The translations under genes and the position numbers were made by a program. Source: Bacteroidaceae bacterium (GTDB taxonomy: Bacteria > Bacteroidota > Bacteroidia > Bacteroidales > Bacteroidaceae). From it: 59,453 nt of DNA. Below, piece by piece: positions 43,884 to 51,170 of the stretch. The notes beneath the pieces are model-generated. The model did not search any database. It was not told the DNA's origin and worked only from the letters and a program-made list of their open reading frames with translations. The stretch spans positions 1 to 59,453 of the forward strand of contig JAKSLI010000015.1 of assembly GCA_024401305.1 (NCBI GenBank), written 5' to 3'. Every line of letters begins with the position of its first letter. The stretch's first letter is position 1.

Positions 43884-44009
43884 GTTTTTATAAGAAAGTG
43901 CCTCTTTAGAGCCACTGCTAGATTGCTTCTGAATTGTTCTTATGAAAGCGAGCTTTCAACGCCCAATCCATAATCAATCCAGCACCATAAAGGTTTTCCT
44001 TATAAAAAC
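43884..44009. repeat. Long imperfect hairpin 1
   Basis: Outer arms GTTTTTATAAG (43884-43894) and CTTATAAAAAC (43999-44009) are perfect. Middle arms at 43916-43936 and 43964-43984 match at 17 of 21. The apex GAAAGC-GA-GCTTTC is perfect (43944-43957). Confidence 0.8.
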
Positions 44010-44044
44010 AAAAAACAACGCTTCGCTAAAAACAAGGTCGCAGT

Positions 44045-44138
44045 CAACTGAAGATTATCAATAAATTATACTTATATAACTGATGCACACGATAAGTCAA
44101 ATAAGTTAGATTTATTAATCAGATATAGTTTTCAGTCG
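44045..44138. repeat. Long imperfect hairpin 2
   Basis: Arms 44059-44075 and 44101-44117 match at 13 of 17. Outer CAACTGAAGA (44045-44054) faces TTTTCAGTCG (44129-44138) with 8 of 10. Weaker than its neighbours. Confidence 0.6.
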
Positions 44139-44162
44139 AAATGTTTTTTCTGTTTTTTGCCT

Positions 44163-44276
44163 GAAAGAGAAGAAAGCCCTTCGGGTGATGGTTTGAACTT
44201 GGGATTTTATCTGTGAGCTCGCTCACAAGGAAAATTACAAGAGCAAATCATCAATGGCAAAGCCATCTTCTCTTTC
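44163..44276. repeat. Long imperfect hairpin 3 with perfect 11-bp ends
   Basis: GAAAGAGAAGA (44163-44173) and TCTTCTCTTTC (44266-44276) are perfect. Next come GATGGTTTG/CAAATCATC, TTGGGATTTT/AAAATTACAA and the apex GTGAGC-TC-GCTCAC, giving an almost continuous 114-nt fold. Confidence 0.82.
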
Positions 44277-44307
44277 GTGCGGTTATTATTGTTTTTGTTT
44301 TATCATC

Positions 44308-44334
44308 ATCTGACATTGTGCCAAATCGTATATA
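44308..44334. repeat. 27-bp motif shared with the gap upstream of the lyase gene, copy 1
   Basis: TGACATTGTGCCAAA then TCGTATATAGTT. A copy at 50873-50899 differs at about four positions. Both lie just beyond a long hairpin. Confidence 0.65.
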
Positions 44335-44341
44335 GTTCCTA

Positions 44342-45850
44342 TTACTTATTATTCATTTCAAGCAGAGCTTCGAGATGTTCACGCGAATTCGATAGTCTTG
44401 GCACCTTGTTCTGACCGCCAAGTTTTCCGCGAGACTTCATCCATTCGTTGAAGAGTCCTTCGCGAGCCTTCACGATTTCAAGATGCTGGAGCGTGATGTT
44501 CTTGTAGCGCTTTGCCTCGTAGTCGCTGTTTATCTCCTGAAGACGCTTGTCGAGAAGGTCTGAGAACTGCTGGAGATCACTTGGTTCCTTCGAGAATTCT
44601 ATAAGCCATTGGTGGCGACACTTGGCATTAGCATCCATGAAGACAGGAGCTGCCGTATATTCAAGTACCTGAGCGCCAGTCTGTTCGCAAGCGTATTTCA
44701 AGCCTTGCTCTGCGTTATCCACTACAAGTTCTTCGCCGAAAGCGTTTATGAAGTGCTTTGTTCTACCGGTGATGATGAACTTGTAAGGATTGGTCTTCGT
44801 GAACTTCACAGTATCGCCAATCATGTAACGCCAGAGACCACAAGAAGTGGAAATGAGCATGGCGTAGTTGACTCCCGGCTCTACTCCCCAGAGCGGAACG
44901 ATTGTCGGGTTCTCCTTGCCAAATTCGCTCATTGGCATGAACTCATAGAAGACGCCGTAATCGAGCATGAGAAGCATGGCTGGGTCTGTCAAATCGCTCT
45001 GCAAACCGAAGAAACCTTCCGACGCGTTGTATGTCTCCATATAGTGCATGTCAGGCTTCGTGATGAGCTGCTTGTATTGCTCGCGATAAGGCGTGAAAGC
45101 AACACCACCATGGAAGAACACTTCAAGATTTGGCCAAACTTCTTCAAGATGAGTCTTTCCCGTCTTCTCCATGATTACGGTAAGCACGGAAAGCATCCAA
45201 GAAGGTACGCCAGAGAGGTTCGTTACATTCTTCGTCATGGTCTCGGCGGCTATCACCTGTCGCTTCACCTCGAAGTCGGAAATGAGCGCAGTCTTCTTCT
45301 TTGGCACGCGAACCATATTTGCCAACGGATTGATATTCTCGATGAGAATGGCAGAAAGGTCGCCTACGAGAGAGTTCGGCAGATTATAGTTTGGCGCGTG
45401 AGAACCACCAAGAATCATGGCTCTTCCGTCGAATATCTTGCTCTTCGGATTTGACATCAGATAGAGAGCAACGGCGTCAAAGCCTCCTGCGTAGTGGATT
45501 TTCTGCAAGCCTTCGTTGGAAACAGGAATGAACTTGCTCTTGTCGTTCGTCGTACCAGAAGACTTCGCATACCACTTCACCTGTCCAGGCCAAAGTATGT
45601 CACGCTCTCCACGACGCATTCTGTCGATATAGTCCTTGACTTCCTCGTAGGTATTCACGGGCACATTCTTCGCAAAGTCCTCGTAAGTGTGGATGTTTGC
45701 AAAGTTATGCTTCGAGCCATAGAGCGTATCCTTGGCACGATTCACGAGATCGCGAAGCACCTTCTGCTGGAGTTCGGCTCCGAAGTTGTTATGTCGTTCA
45801 AGATCATGCTGACGAGCTTTGAACGCCAGCTTGGCAATTTCTGTTATCAT
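44342..45850 (-). CDS. GH3 auxin-responsive-promoter family protein (acyl-adenylate-forming fold)
   Basis: A 502-residue member of the GH3 family, related to the ANL adenylating enzymes. Motif-like segments are WYAKSSGTTNDKSKFIPVS (the P-loop-like motif), MHYMETYNASEGFFGLQ, LISTSCGLWRYMIGDTVKF and FIITGRTKHFINAFGEELVV. Plant members join amino acids to hormones; bacterial substrates are unknown. No carrier protein or other biosynthetic genes adjoin it. Upstream lies ispG with a 137-bp gap holding an inverted repeat; downstream is the 536-bp gap with three hairpins. Confidence 0.9.
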   Translation of the reverse strand: MITEIAKLAFKARQHDLERHNNFGAELQQKVLRDLVNRAKDTLYGSKHNFANIHTYEDFAKNVPVNTYEEVKDYIDRMRRGERDILWPGQVKWYAKSSGTTNDKSKFIPVSNEGLQKIHYAGGFDAVALYLMSNPKSKIFDGRAMILGGSHAPNYNLPNSLVGDLSAILIENINPLANMVRVPKKKTALISDFEVKRQVIAAETMTKNVTNLSGVPSWMLSVLTVIMEKTGKTHLEEVWPNLEVFFHGGVAFTPYREQYKQLITKPDMHYMETYNASEGFFGLQSDLTDPAMLLMLDYGVFYEFMPMSEFGKENPTIVPLWGVEPGVNYAMLISTSCGLWRYMIGDTVKFTKTNPYKFIITGRTKHFINAFGEELVVDNAEQGLKYACEQTGAQVLEYTAAPVFMDANAKCRHQWLIEFSKEPSDLQQFSDLLDKRLQEINSDYEAKRYKNITLQHLEIVKAREGLFNEWMKSRGKLGGQNKVPRLSNSREHLEALLEMNNK

Positions 45851-45885
45851 TATATTTTGACTTCTAAGAACTCGGATTTATTTTT

Positions 45886-45959
45886 GAACACGAATTAAAC
45901 GAATCAAACGAATTCAAACCATCATATCCTTATTCGTGAGATTCGAGAGATTCGTGTTC
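45886..45959. repeat. Inverted repeat between ispG and GH3 genes
   Basis: Arms 45886-45913 and 45932-45959 match at 22 of 28 around an 18-bp spacer. The right arm is made of ATTCGTGAGATTCGAGAGAT-type phrases. Confidence 0.78.
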
Positions 45960-45987
45960 TCTTAATAATATCGGTGTTCTTAAATCC

Positions 45988-47400
45988 TTATTTCTTCAAA
46001 TCTGTCTTGATGAATTCAAGCAGTTTCTCCACAGCATCTTCCTCAGGAAGGTTCTTCATGATACATTCCTTCTGCTTGTAGAGAGATATTTTTCCGCGTC
46101 CGGCACCAACATATCCGTAGTCGGCATCTGCCATTTCGCCAGGACCATTCACGATGCAACCCATGATTCCAATCTTCAGGGTAGAGAAGCGCGGGTCGTT
46201 CTTTGCTTCCGTGAGGATGGCTTCCTTGATGCGGGCGATTGTTGACTGAAGGTCATAGAGCGTTCTTCCGCAGCCTGGGCAAGAGATGAACTCAGGTTTT
46301 GTGAAACGAACGCGAGCCGCTTGGAGGATGCTATCCGCGAGGTTCTTCAGCTCTTCCTTCGTGAAGTTAGGATTCTCTATGACAAGTTCATGCGCACAGC
46401 CGTCGATAAGCAAAGCGCCAACAGTCATGGCTGCCTTCAGCTGAAGGTCTTCGAGATCGGATTCTTTGAGGGCTAGGGTGATGGTATCATCCTTGATATT
46501 TGCCTTTGCCTCGTGACGAAGCTTTGCGCAATCTTCAATCATCTCCACGAGTTTCTTTGCCACAGGAATCTCGCATTCAGGCTCTTCCGAGAGAGAGACG
46601 CGGATTGTGTCGCCAATACCTTCTACCAACAAAGCTCCGATACCTACGGCGCTCTTTATTCTTCCGTCCTCACCTTCGCCAGCTTCCGTTACGCCAAGAT
46701 GCAGAGGGAAGTGCATATCCTCCTTGTCCATCTGCTCAACGAGAAGTCTAACCGAACGAACCATAACGACTGTGTTGCTCGCCTTAATGGAGATAACCAC
46801 ATTCATGAAATTCTCCTTCACGCAGATGCGAAGGAATTCCATGCAGCTCTCGACGATCCCTTCAGGAGTATCGCCATAATGCGACATTATTCTGTCGGAA
46901 AGCGAACCGTGGTTTACGCCGATTCTGATAGCCGTGTTATGCTCCTTGCAAGAACGGAGGAAAGGCACGAAGCGGTCTTCAAGGCGTTGGAGTTCAGCTG
47001 CGTATTCCTCTGGGGTATATTCCAGTTGCTTGAAAGTTCGGGCTGGGTCGATATAGTTTCCCGGATTGACGCGAACCTTCTCCGTATGAAGGGCTGCCAC
47101 ATCTGCCACGGCAGGGTTGAAGTGGACATCGGCCACGAGCGGAACATTCACGCCAAATTCCTTCAGACGCTCATGGATAGGCGTAAGGTTCTCAGCCTCA
47201 CGAGTGCCTTGGGTGGTAAGTCTTACATATTCGCCGCCAGCATCCACGATACGCTTAGCCTGCTGAGCAGAGCCTTCGGTATCCATCGTCGAGGTGGTTG
47301 TCATGGACTGAACGCGGATAGGATTATCTCCACCAAGCGGAGTATTGCCAATCTGCACCTCAACGGTCTTGCGACGAGAATAAGAATTGGAATTAGTCAT
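45988..47400 (-). CDS. ispG: 4-hydroxy-3-methylbut-2-enyl diphosphate synthase IspG with shortened insertion domain
   Basis: The 470-residue protein begins with the IspG TIM barrel (VEVQIGNTPLGGDNPIRVQS; VADVHFNPAVADVAALHTEKVRVNPGN in two parts; SAVGIGALLVEGIGDTIRVS) and ends with the 4Fe-4S domain (CPGCGRTLYDLQ; IMGCIVNGPGEMADADYGYV). It makes HMBPP from MEcPP in the MEP pathway. Bacteroidota and plant enzymes normally carry a large extra domain of over 200 residues between the two and exceed 600 residues. Here only the tail of that domain is recognisable (VGALLIDGCAHELVIENPNF), so about 130 residues seem absent. It is longer than the 370-residue E. coli type. No frameshift is visible and both catalytic parts look intact. 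Confidence 0.94.
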   Translation of the reverse strand: MTNSNSYSRRKTVEVQIGNTPLGGDNPIRVQSMTTTSTMDTEGSAQQAKRIVDAGGEYVRLTTQGTREAENLTPIHERLKEFGVNVPLVADVHFNPAVADVAALHTEKVRVNPGNYIDPARTFKQLEYTPEEYAAELQRLEDRFVPFLRSCKEHNTAIRIGVNHGSLSDRIMSHYGDTPEGIVESCMEFLRICVKENFMNVVISIKASNTVVMVRSVRLLVEQMDKEDMHFPLHLGVTEAGEGEDGRIKSAVGIGALLVEGIGDTIRVSLSEEPECEIPVAKKLVEMIEDCAKLRHEAKANIKDDTITLALKESDLEDLQLKAAMTVGALLIDGCAHELVIENPNFTKEELKNLADSILQAARVRFTKPEFISCPGCGRTLYDLQSTIARIKEAILTEAKNDPRFSTLKIGIMGCIVNGPGEMADADYGYVGAGRGKISLYKQKECIMKNLPEEDAVEKLLEFIKTDLKK

Positions 47401-47418
47401 TTTGATTATATATTTTTA

Positions 47419-47536
47419 TCAAGAATTAGTGAATTTGAGAATTTTAACCTGTAGCATTCTTATAAATTCTTTTTGAATTCATCTAAATGTGAGATACCTT
47501 CCGGATGGATAAATTCTCTAATTCACAAATTCTTGA
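47419..47536. repeat. Inverted repeat with 28-bp arms between purE and ispG
   Basis: Arms 47419-47446 and 47509-47536 match at 24 of 28; all mismatches are A/T exchanges. Phrase AAGAATTAGTGAATTTGAGA. The spacer is 62 bp. Confidence 0.82.
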
Positions 47537-47545
47537 CAAATAACC

Positions 47546-48046
47546 TTACTTAACCAAGCATTTATAATCCAAAGCCTTGAGATCCTCGTTTGCCTTGGCA
47601 ATCTTCTGCGCGAGATTCTTCTTGTAAACGGCGAACTTCTCTGCGAGCTTCTCGTCAGAAAGCGAAAGCATCTGAACAGCGAGGATGGCTGCGTTCATGG
47701 CACCATTGATGGCAACGGTAGCCACAGGAATGCCTGGAGGCATCTGGAGGATAGAATAAAGTGCGTCCTGACCATCGAGAACACTACCCTTGATAGGCAC
47801 GCCGATGACAGGAAGAGTTGTCTCAGCCGCAATAACACCAGGAAGAGCTGCTGCCATACCTGCGCCGGCGATGATAACCTTCACGCCACGAGACTTGGCA
47901 TTCTTTGCAAAGTCGGAAACTTGCTCTGGTGTGCGATGTGCAGAGAGAGCGTTCACTTCGAATGGAACTTCCATTTCGTCGAGCAATTTCATAGCCTTTT
48001 CCATTACAGGAAGGTCGCTAGTGGAACCCATAATTATTGAGATCAT
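47546..48046 (-). CDS. purE: N5-carboxyaminoimidazole ribonucleotide mutase
   Basis: A 166-residue PurE class I protein: SIIMGSTSDLPVMEKAMKLL, FEVNALSAHRTPEQV (with the catalytic His), IAGAGMAAALPGVIAA, and GVPIKGSVLDGQDALYSILQ. It converts N5-CAIR to CAIR in purine synthesis. The leader carries a 36-bp hairpin element shared with the AICAR transformylase leader. It is followed by ispG after 145 bp that contain an inverted repeat with 28-bp arms. Confidence 0.96.
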   Translation of the reverse strand: MISIIMGSTSDLPVMEKAMKLLDEMEVPFEVNALSAHRTPEQVSDFAKNAKSRGVKVIIAGAGMAAALPGVIAAETTLPVIGVPIKGSVLDGQDALYSILQMPPGIPVATVAINGAMNAAILAVQMLSLSDEKLAEKFAVYKKNLAQKIAKANEDLKALDYKCLVK

Positions 48047-48055
48047 ATTAAAAGG

Positions 48056-48091
48056 AGCCCACCCAAGCCCTCCCCAAGGGAGGGATGTTTA
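48056..48091 (-). repeat. 36-bp hairpin element in the purE leader
   Basis: Partner of 2715-2750. On the minus strand the hairpin CCCTCCC-ttg-GGGAGGG is followed 21 nt later by the purE ATG. Confidence 0.75.
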
Positions 48092-48161
48092 AATGCTTTT
48101 GCGGGCGGAATTTATATTAGTTTATATTTAAAATTCAGTAAGTTATACTATAAGAAGTTCC

Positions 48162-48188
48162 CCCTTCGGGGGTTAGGGGGCTTTTTAT
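48162..48188 (-). other. CCCCC-ttc-GGGGG hairpin at the PAP2-like gene end
   Basis: CCCCCTTCGGGGG followed by TTAGGGGGC; the gene's stop codon is directly beside it. Possibly a weak terminator or an extragenic repeat. Confidence 0.5.
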
Positions 48189-48796
48189 ACCAAAAGTATC
48201 GTCACCAAAGCCCCTACGAATCCAACGCAATATCCGCCTACAACCTCTCCGAGAGTGTGCTGACGAAGTATCATTCGGCATGTTCCGATGACGCCTCCAA
48301 CGAGGTTTACTACGCAGAACCACCAGATAGGATTGAAGTAGAATATGTAGGAGTACGCGATAAGTCCGCCGAGGAAACTACCTATGGCAGCCGTATGCGT
48401 GGAGATTTTCCATTTAATGTTTATCAGCGAGCATGTCATCTGTACTATCAAAGCTGCCATGACGACGGCTTTCATCGTATGATGGGCATTGATAGCCGTG
48501 AGAATCCAATAGCACGCGAAGTAGCAGATTATGGAAATCATGTATGGCACATGGCGATGCTCCTTTGAAACGAACGGAAGGAACTTCAAGCCGTGAGTCT
48601 TGTGATAGATGGAAATGAGCAATTGTGGCATGGCAACCGTAAAGCACCACACAAGAACAAGCACCATGATGCGATAAGAAAGCGGCAGAATACTCAAGAC
48701 AGAAAACAAGAATAGCGCTGCCAACCCCATAAGAGGCAGGTAGAATGGGCGAAACAAGATTGATATCGCGTGCGCTATTTTCAGTACTATTTTCAT
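48185..48796 (-). CDS. PAP2-like phosphatase family membrane protein
   Basis: The 203-residue protein has about six hydrophobic helices. Loop motifs resemble PAP2: a basic KEHRHVPYMIS region, KISTHTAAIGSFLGG where PSGH would be expected, and CRMILRQHTLGEVVGG resembling SRxxxxxHxxxE/D. The departures from consensus make activity uncertain. PAP2 enzymes dephosphorylate lipid phosphates such as undecaprenyl pyrophosphate. It overlaps the end of rpoN by 4 bp (ATGA), so it is coupled to the sigma factor gene. A C-rich hairpin follows its stop. Confidence 0.8.
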   Translation of the reverse strand: MKIVLKIAHAISILFRPFYLPLMGLAALFLFSVLSILPLSYRIMVLVLVWCFTVAMPQLLISIYHKTHGLKFLPFVSKEHRHVPYMISIICYFACYWILTAINAHHTMKAVVMAALIVQMTCSLINIKWKISTHTAAIGSFLGGLIAYSYIFYFNPIWWFCVVNLVGGVIGTCRMILRQHTLGEVVGGYCVGFVGALVTILLV

Positions 48797-50358
48797 TCTT
48801 TTCTTAATCGGGCAACCTTTATGCCGAGTCGTTCACGATGTTTTGCTATTGTTCTTCGTGCAAGATTGAAGCCTTTCTCGTTCATGATCTTCGCAATCTT
48901 GTCGTCAGAGAGCGGTTTCTTCTTGTCTTCTGCGTCTATTATTTCCCTCAAAGCCGAATAAATCTGCTTGAGAGTATATGAATCTTCGCCTTCGCCATAC
49001 TGCTGAAGGAAGAAATGCTTCATCGGGTAGATGCCCCACTCCGTCTGCACATATTTGCTCTGGCACACTCTCGAGATTGTCGAGATGTCATAGTCCATCG
49101 CAGCTGCCACATCCTTTAGATAGAGTGGTTTGAGGTCGTTGTCATCACCAGAGAGGAAGAACTGCTTCTGGCGTTCCACGATATGCTTCATCGTAATGTA
49201 GAGCGTGCGGAAGCGAAGCATGATGAGCTGGATGTAAGCATGTGCTCTTTTCACCCTGTTCTGGGCATAGACATAAGCCTCATATTCCTTCTTGCGAATC
49301 TTCTCGCGGTCGAGTCCCTCGTATTTCTTTATGAGGTCCTCAAAGTCTTCTGCTACTGCGAGCGACGGAATCTTGCCATAATTCACGAAGAATGACACAT
49401 CGTTTTCGTTTGTTTCGACGATGATGTCCGGAGTAATCTGCTGCGAAGCATTCGAGACCACCTCACCAAGACCAGCGCCTGGACGCGGATTAAGTCGGGT
49501 TATCTCATGGAAAGCGTCGTCGATGAGTTCCTCTTCCTCGTCAATCTTCCGGTATATCAGTTTCCAGTTCCTGTGGATGAAATCGTCATAATAATCCCTC
49601 AGGATTCGCTTCATGATGGTCGTCACAGCCGATTTCTTCCTTCTTTCCACCTGAATGAGCAAACATTCCTGAAGCGAAGAAGCGCCGATGCCTGCCGGGT
49701 CGAGCGATTTCAGTTGCTCTATAAGTCTCGTCAACTTCTCCGCGTCAACATCGATGCCTTGGTAGATCATCAGTTCCTCTGCCATGATGATTGGCGATTT
49801 CTTGAGAAGTCCGTCATCGTCGAGCCATCCGAGGATGTATTCCATCAACTGCTTTTCCTCTTCGTCGAGCGAAAGCAGATTTATCTGGTCAATGAGTTGT
49901 GAGTATAGCGTCTCGCCTTCATTCAGGGTATTCTCCATGATAGAACGCTTGTCGCGAGCATCATTTGGGTCATAGAGCACATCATCGCGATACTTTGAGC
50001 CACCAAGATAGCTGTCGTCATCGTATGACATATCCTGTTCCATCTGCGTTTCATCGTTATCATCGCCATTGCTATCCTCACGATTCGACTTGCCGAGTTT
50101 CACCTTGCTGCTATTGGTCGTCGAGAGACCTTGCATGTCTGGTGAGGAGAACATGCTTTCCTGATCAGAGGAGTTGCTTGGAAGTTCCCTGTTTCTGGCT
50201 TCGCAGAGCGCAGGATTGTCGCGAAGTTCGTTCTGCAAGTCCTGCTCAATTTGGGCGAGAGGCATTTCCAACATGCGCATATATTGCACCTGTTGCGTCT
50301 TGAATCTGTGCTGCTGAACTTGCTGCTGATTCTGCGATTGTGTCTGCTCAAAGTCCAT
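48793..50358 (-). CDS. rpoN: RNA polymerase sigma-54 factor
   Basis: The protein (521 residues from the ATG at 50358) has the glutamine-rich region I (QQVQQHRFKTQQVQYMRMLE), an acidic region II (about 60-140), the core-binding domain (LEYILGWLDDDGLL-like repeat near 180), an HTH (LKDVAAAMDYDISTISRVCQ) and the RpoN box ARRTIAKHRE near the C-terminus. It directs transcription at -24/-12 promoters with enhancer-binding proteins; none of those is in the window. A well-formed promoter (50368-50398) lies so close that the ATG would follow the -7 box by nine bases, implying a nearly leaderless mRNA. Confidence 0.95.
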   Translation of the reverse strand: MDFEQTQSQNQQQVQQHRFKTQQVQYMRMLEMPLAQIEQDLQNELRDNPALCEARNRELPSNSSDQESMFSSPDMQGLSTTNSSKVKLGKSNREDSNGDDNDETQMEQDMSYDDDSYLGGSKYRDDVLYDPNDARDKRSIMENTLNEGETLYSQLIDQINLLSLDEEEKQLMEYILGWLDDDGLLKKSPIIMAEELMIYQGIDVDAEKLTRLIEQLKSLDPAGIGASSLQECLLIQVERRKKSAVTTIMKRILRDYYDDFIHRNWKLIYRKIDEEEELIDDAFHEITRLNPRPGAGLGEVVSNASQQITPDIIVETNENDVSFFVNYGKIPSLAVAEDFEDLIKKYEGLDREKIRKKEYEAYVYAQNRVKRAHAYIQLIMLRFRTLYITMKHIVERQKQFFLSGDDNDLKPLYLKDVAAAMDYDISTISRVCQSKYVQTEWGIYPMKHFFLQQYGEGEDSYTLKQIYSALREIIDAEDKKKPLSDDKIAKIMNEKGFNLARRTIAKHRERLGIKVARLRKE

Positions 50359-50367
50359 ATTACCGAG

Positions 50368-50398
50368 CAAAATTACAGTTTTTTAGACTCTTATCAAA
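50368..50398 (-). promoter_or_regulatory. Promoter of rpoN, implying a near-leaderless mRNA
   Basis: Minus strand TTTG (50398-50395), 19-bp spacer, TAATTTTG (50375-50368). Nine bases separate the -7 box from the ATG at 50358. Confidence 0.78.
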
Positions 50399-50639
50399 AT
50401 CTTATCCCATTTTTTAATGTTATTTATGGCTTTCTGCTTTTTATGCTTGATAAGGGTCACACCTACGCCTTTATAAATTATAAATTTATATCCATTTTTC
50501 ATACAAAAAATAGGGCATCTATATAAAATCAGGCACATAAACCGCGGAATATTTTTAAACCGCAGATTCAACCTAATTTACAGGAAACAATTGGGAACAA
50601 ATATGTTTTAGGACAGAATGATATAAAAGATTTATAGAT

Positions 50640-50862
50640 GGATTTATGGTAGATTTTAGGTAAGATTCAAGGAGCAACGCGACGCCTCAAAATAAATACT
50701 CTCAATCATTTACGCGAGATTTACAACAAGATTTACGCGAGATTTAAATCCTAACGAAGATATCTTTCCATAAATCATGCATAAATATCTTTAGAATGAG
50801 ATTAAAAAAGGCGCTTCGCTTGAATCTCACCTTAAATCTAACAGAAATCTTACCCTAAATCC
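50640..50862. repeat. Long GATTTA-rich inverted repeat upstream of the lyase gene
   Basis: Arms 50650-50671 and 50819-50840 match at 20 of 22. GGATTTATGG (50640-50649) has a counterpart near 50853-50862. Inside, ATTTACGCGAGATTTA is repeated exactly at 50708-50723 and 50731-50746 (23-bp period). Confidence 0.78.
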
Positions 50863-50872
50863 TTAAATTCTT

Positions 50873-50899
50873 TGACTTTGTGCCAAACAGTATATAATT
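50873..50899. repeat. 27-bp motif, copy 2
   Basis: TGACTTTGTGCCAAA then CAGTATATAATT; see 44308-44334. Confidence 0.65.
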
Positions 50900-51037
50900 A
50901 CCAAAATCAAAGAGCATTTGGAGCAATTATCGGATATAAATCGTGATTTTGCAGCTGTTTTTAAGCCGATTTGTTTGGTCATATCAAGTACAAGGCAATA
51001 AATTGCCGAAAAAGTAACATATATTAACAAATATTAT

Positions 51038-51045
51038 TAAATTTG
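51038..51045 (+). promoter_or_regulatory. -7 element of the rhamnogalacturonan lyase gene
   Basis: TAAATTTG, about 125 bp before the ATG. No -33 TTTG at the usual spacing, which suits an activator-dependent promoter; the palindrome at 50994-51007 is a candidate site. Confidence 0.55.
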
Positions 51046-51170
51046 CTCCGTGTTATGACACTATTGCATCCATTAGCAAAATGCGGTATTGTATAACCAA
51101 CCACACACAAGGAACCAATAAATCCGAATAACTAACCCTACTAAATCATAGCATTTTGAATTACCTTAGC

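Larger units (their letters stand above)
43806..44341. other. 536-bp gap holding three consecutive long imperfect hairpins
   Basis: No convincing ORF and no TAnnTTTG box on either strand. Three inverted repeats (43884-44009, 44045-44138, 44163-44276) fill most of the space between the Ig-like lipoprotein gene and the GH3 gene end. Confidence 0.75.
50359..51170. other. 812-bp divergent gap between rpoN and the lyase gene
   Basis: AT-rich. Holds the rpoN promoter, a 220-bp inverted repeat region (50640-50862), the 27-bp motif, the palindrome GGCAAT-AA-ATTGCC (50994-51007) and the lyase -7 element. No ORF worth calling. Confidence 0.7.

Noticed and set aside
43884-44276. Retron msr-msd or similar reverse-transcribed RNA
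   Set aside because: No reverse transcriptase gene anywhere in the window.
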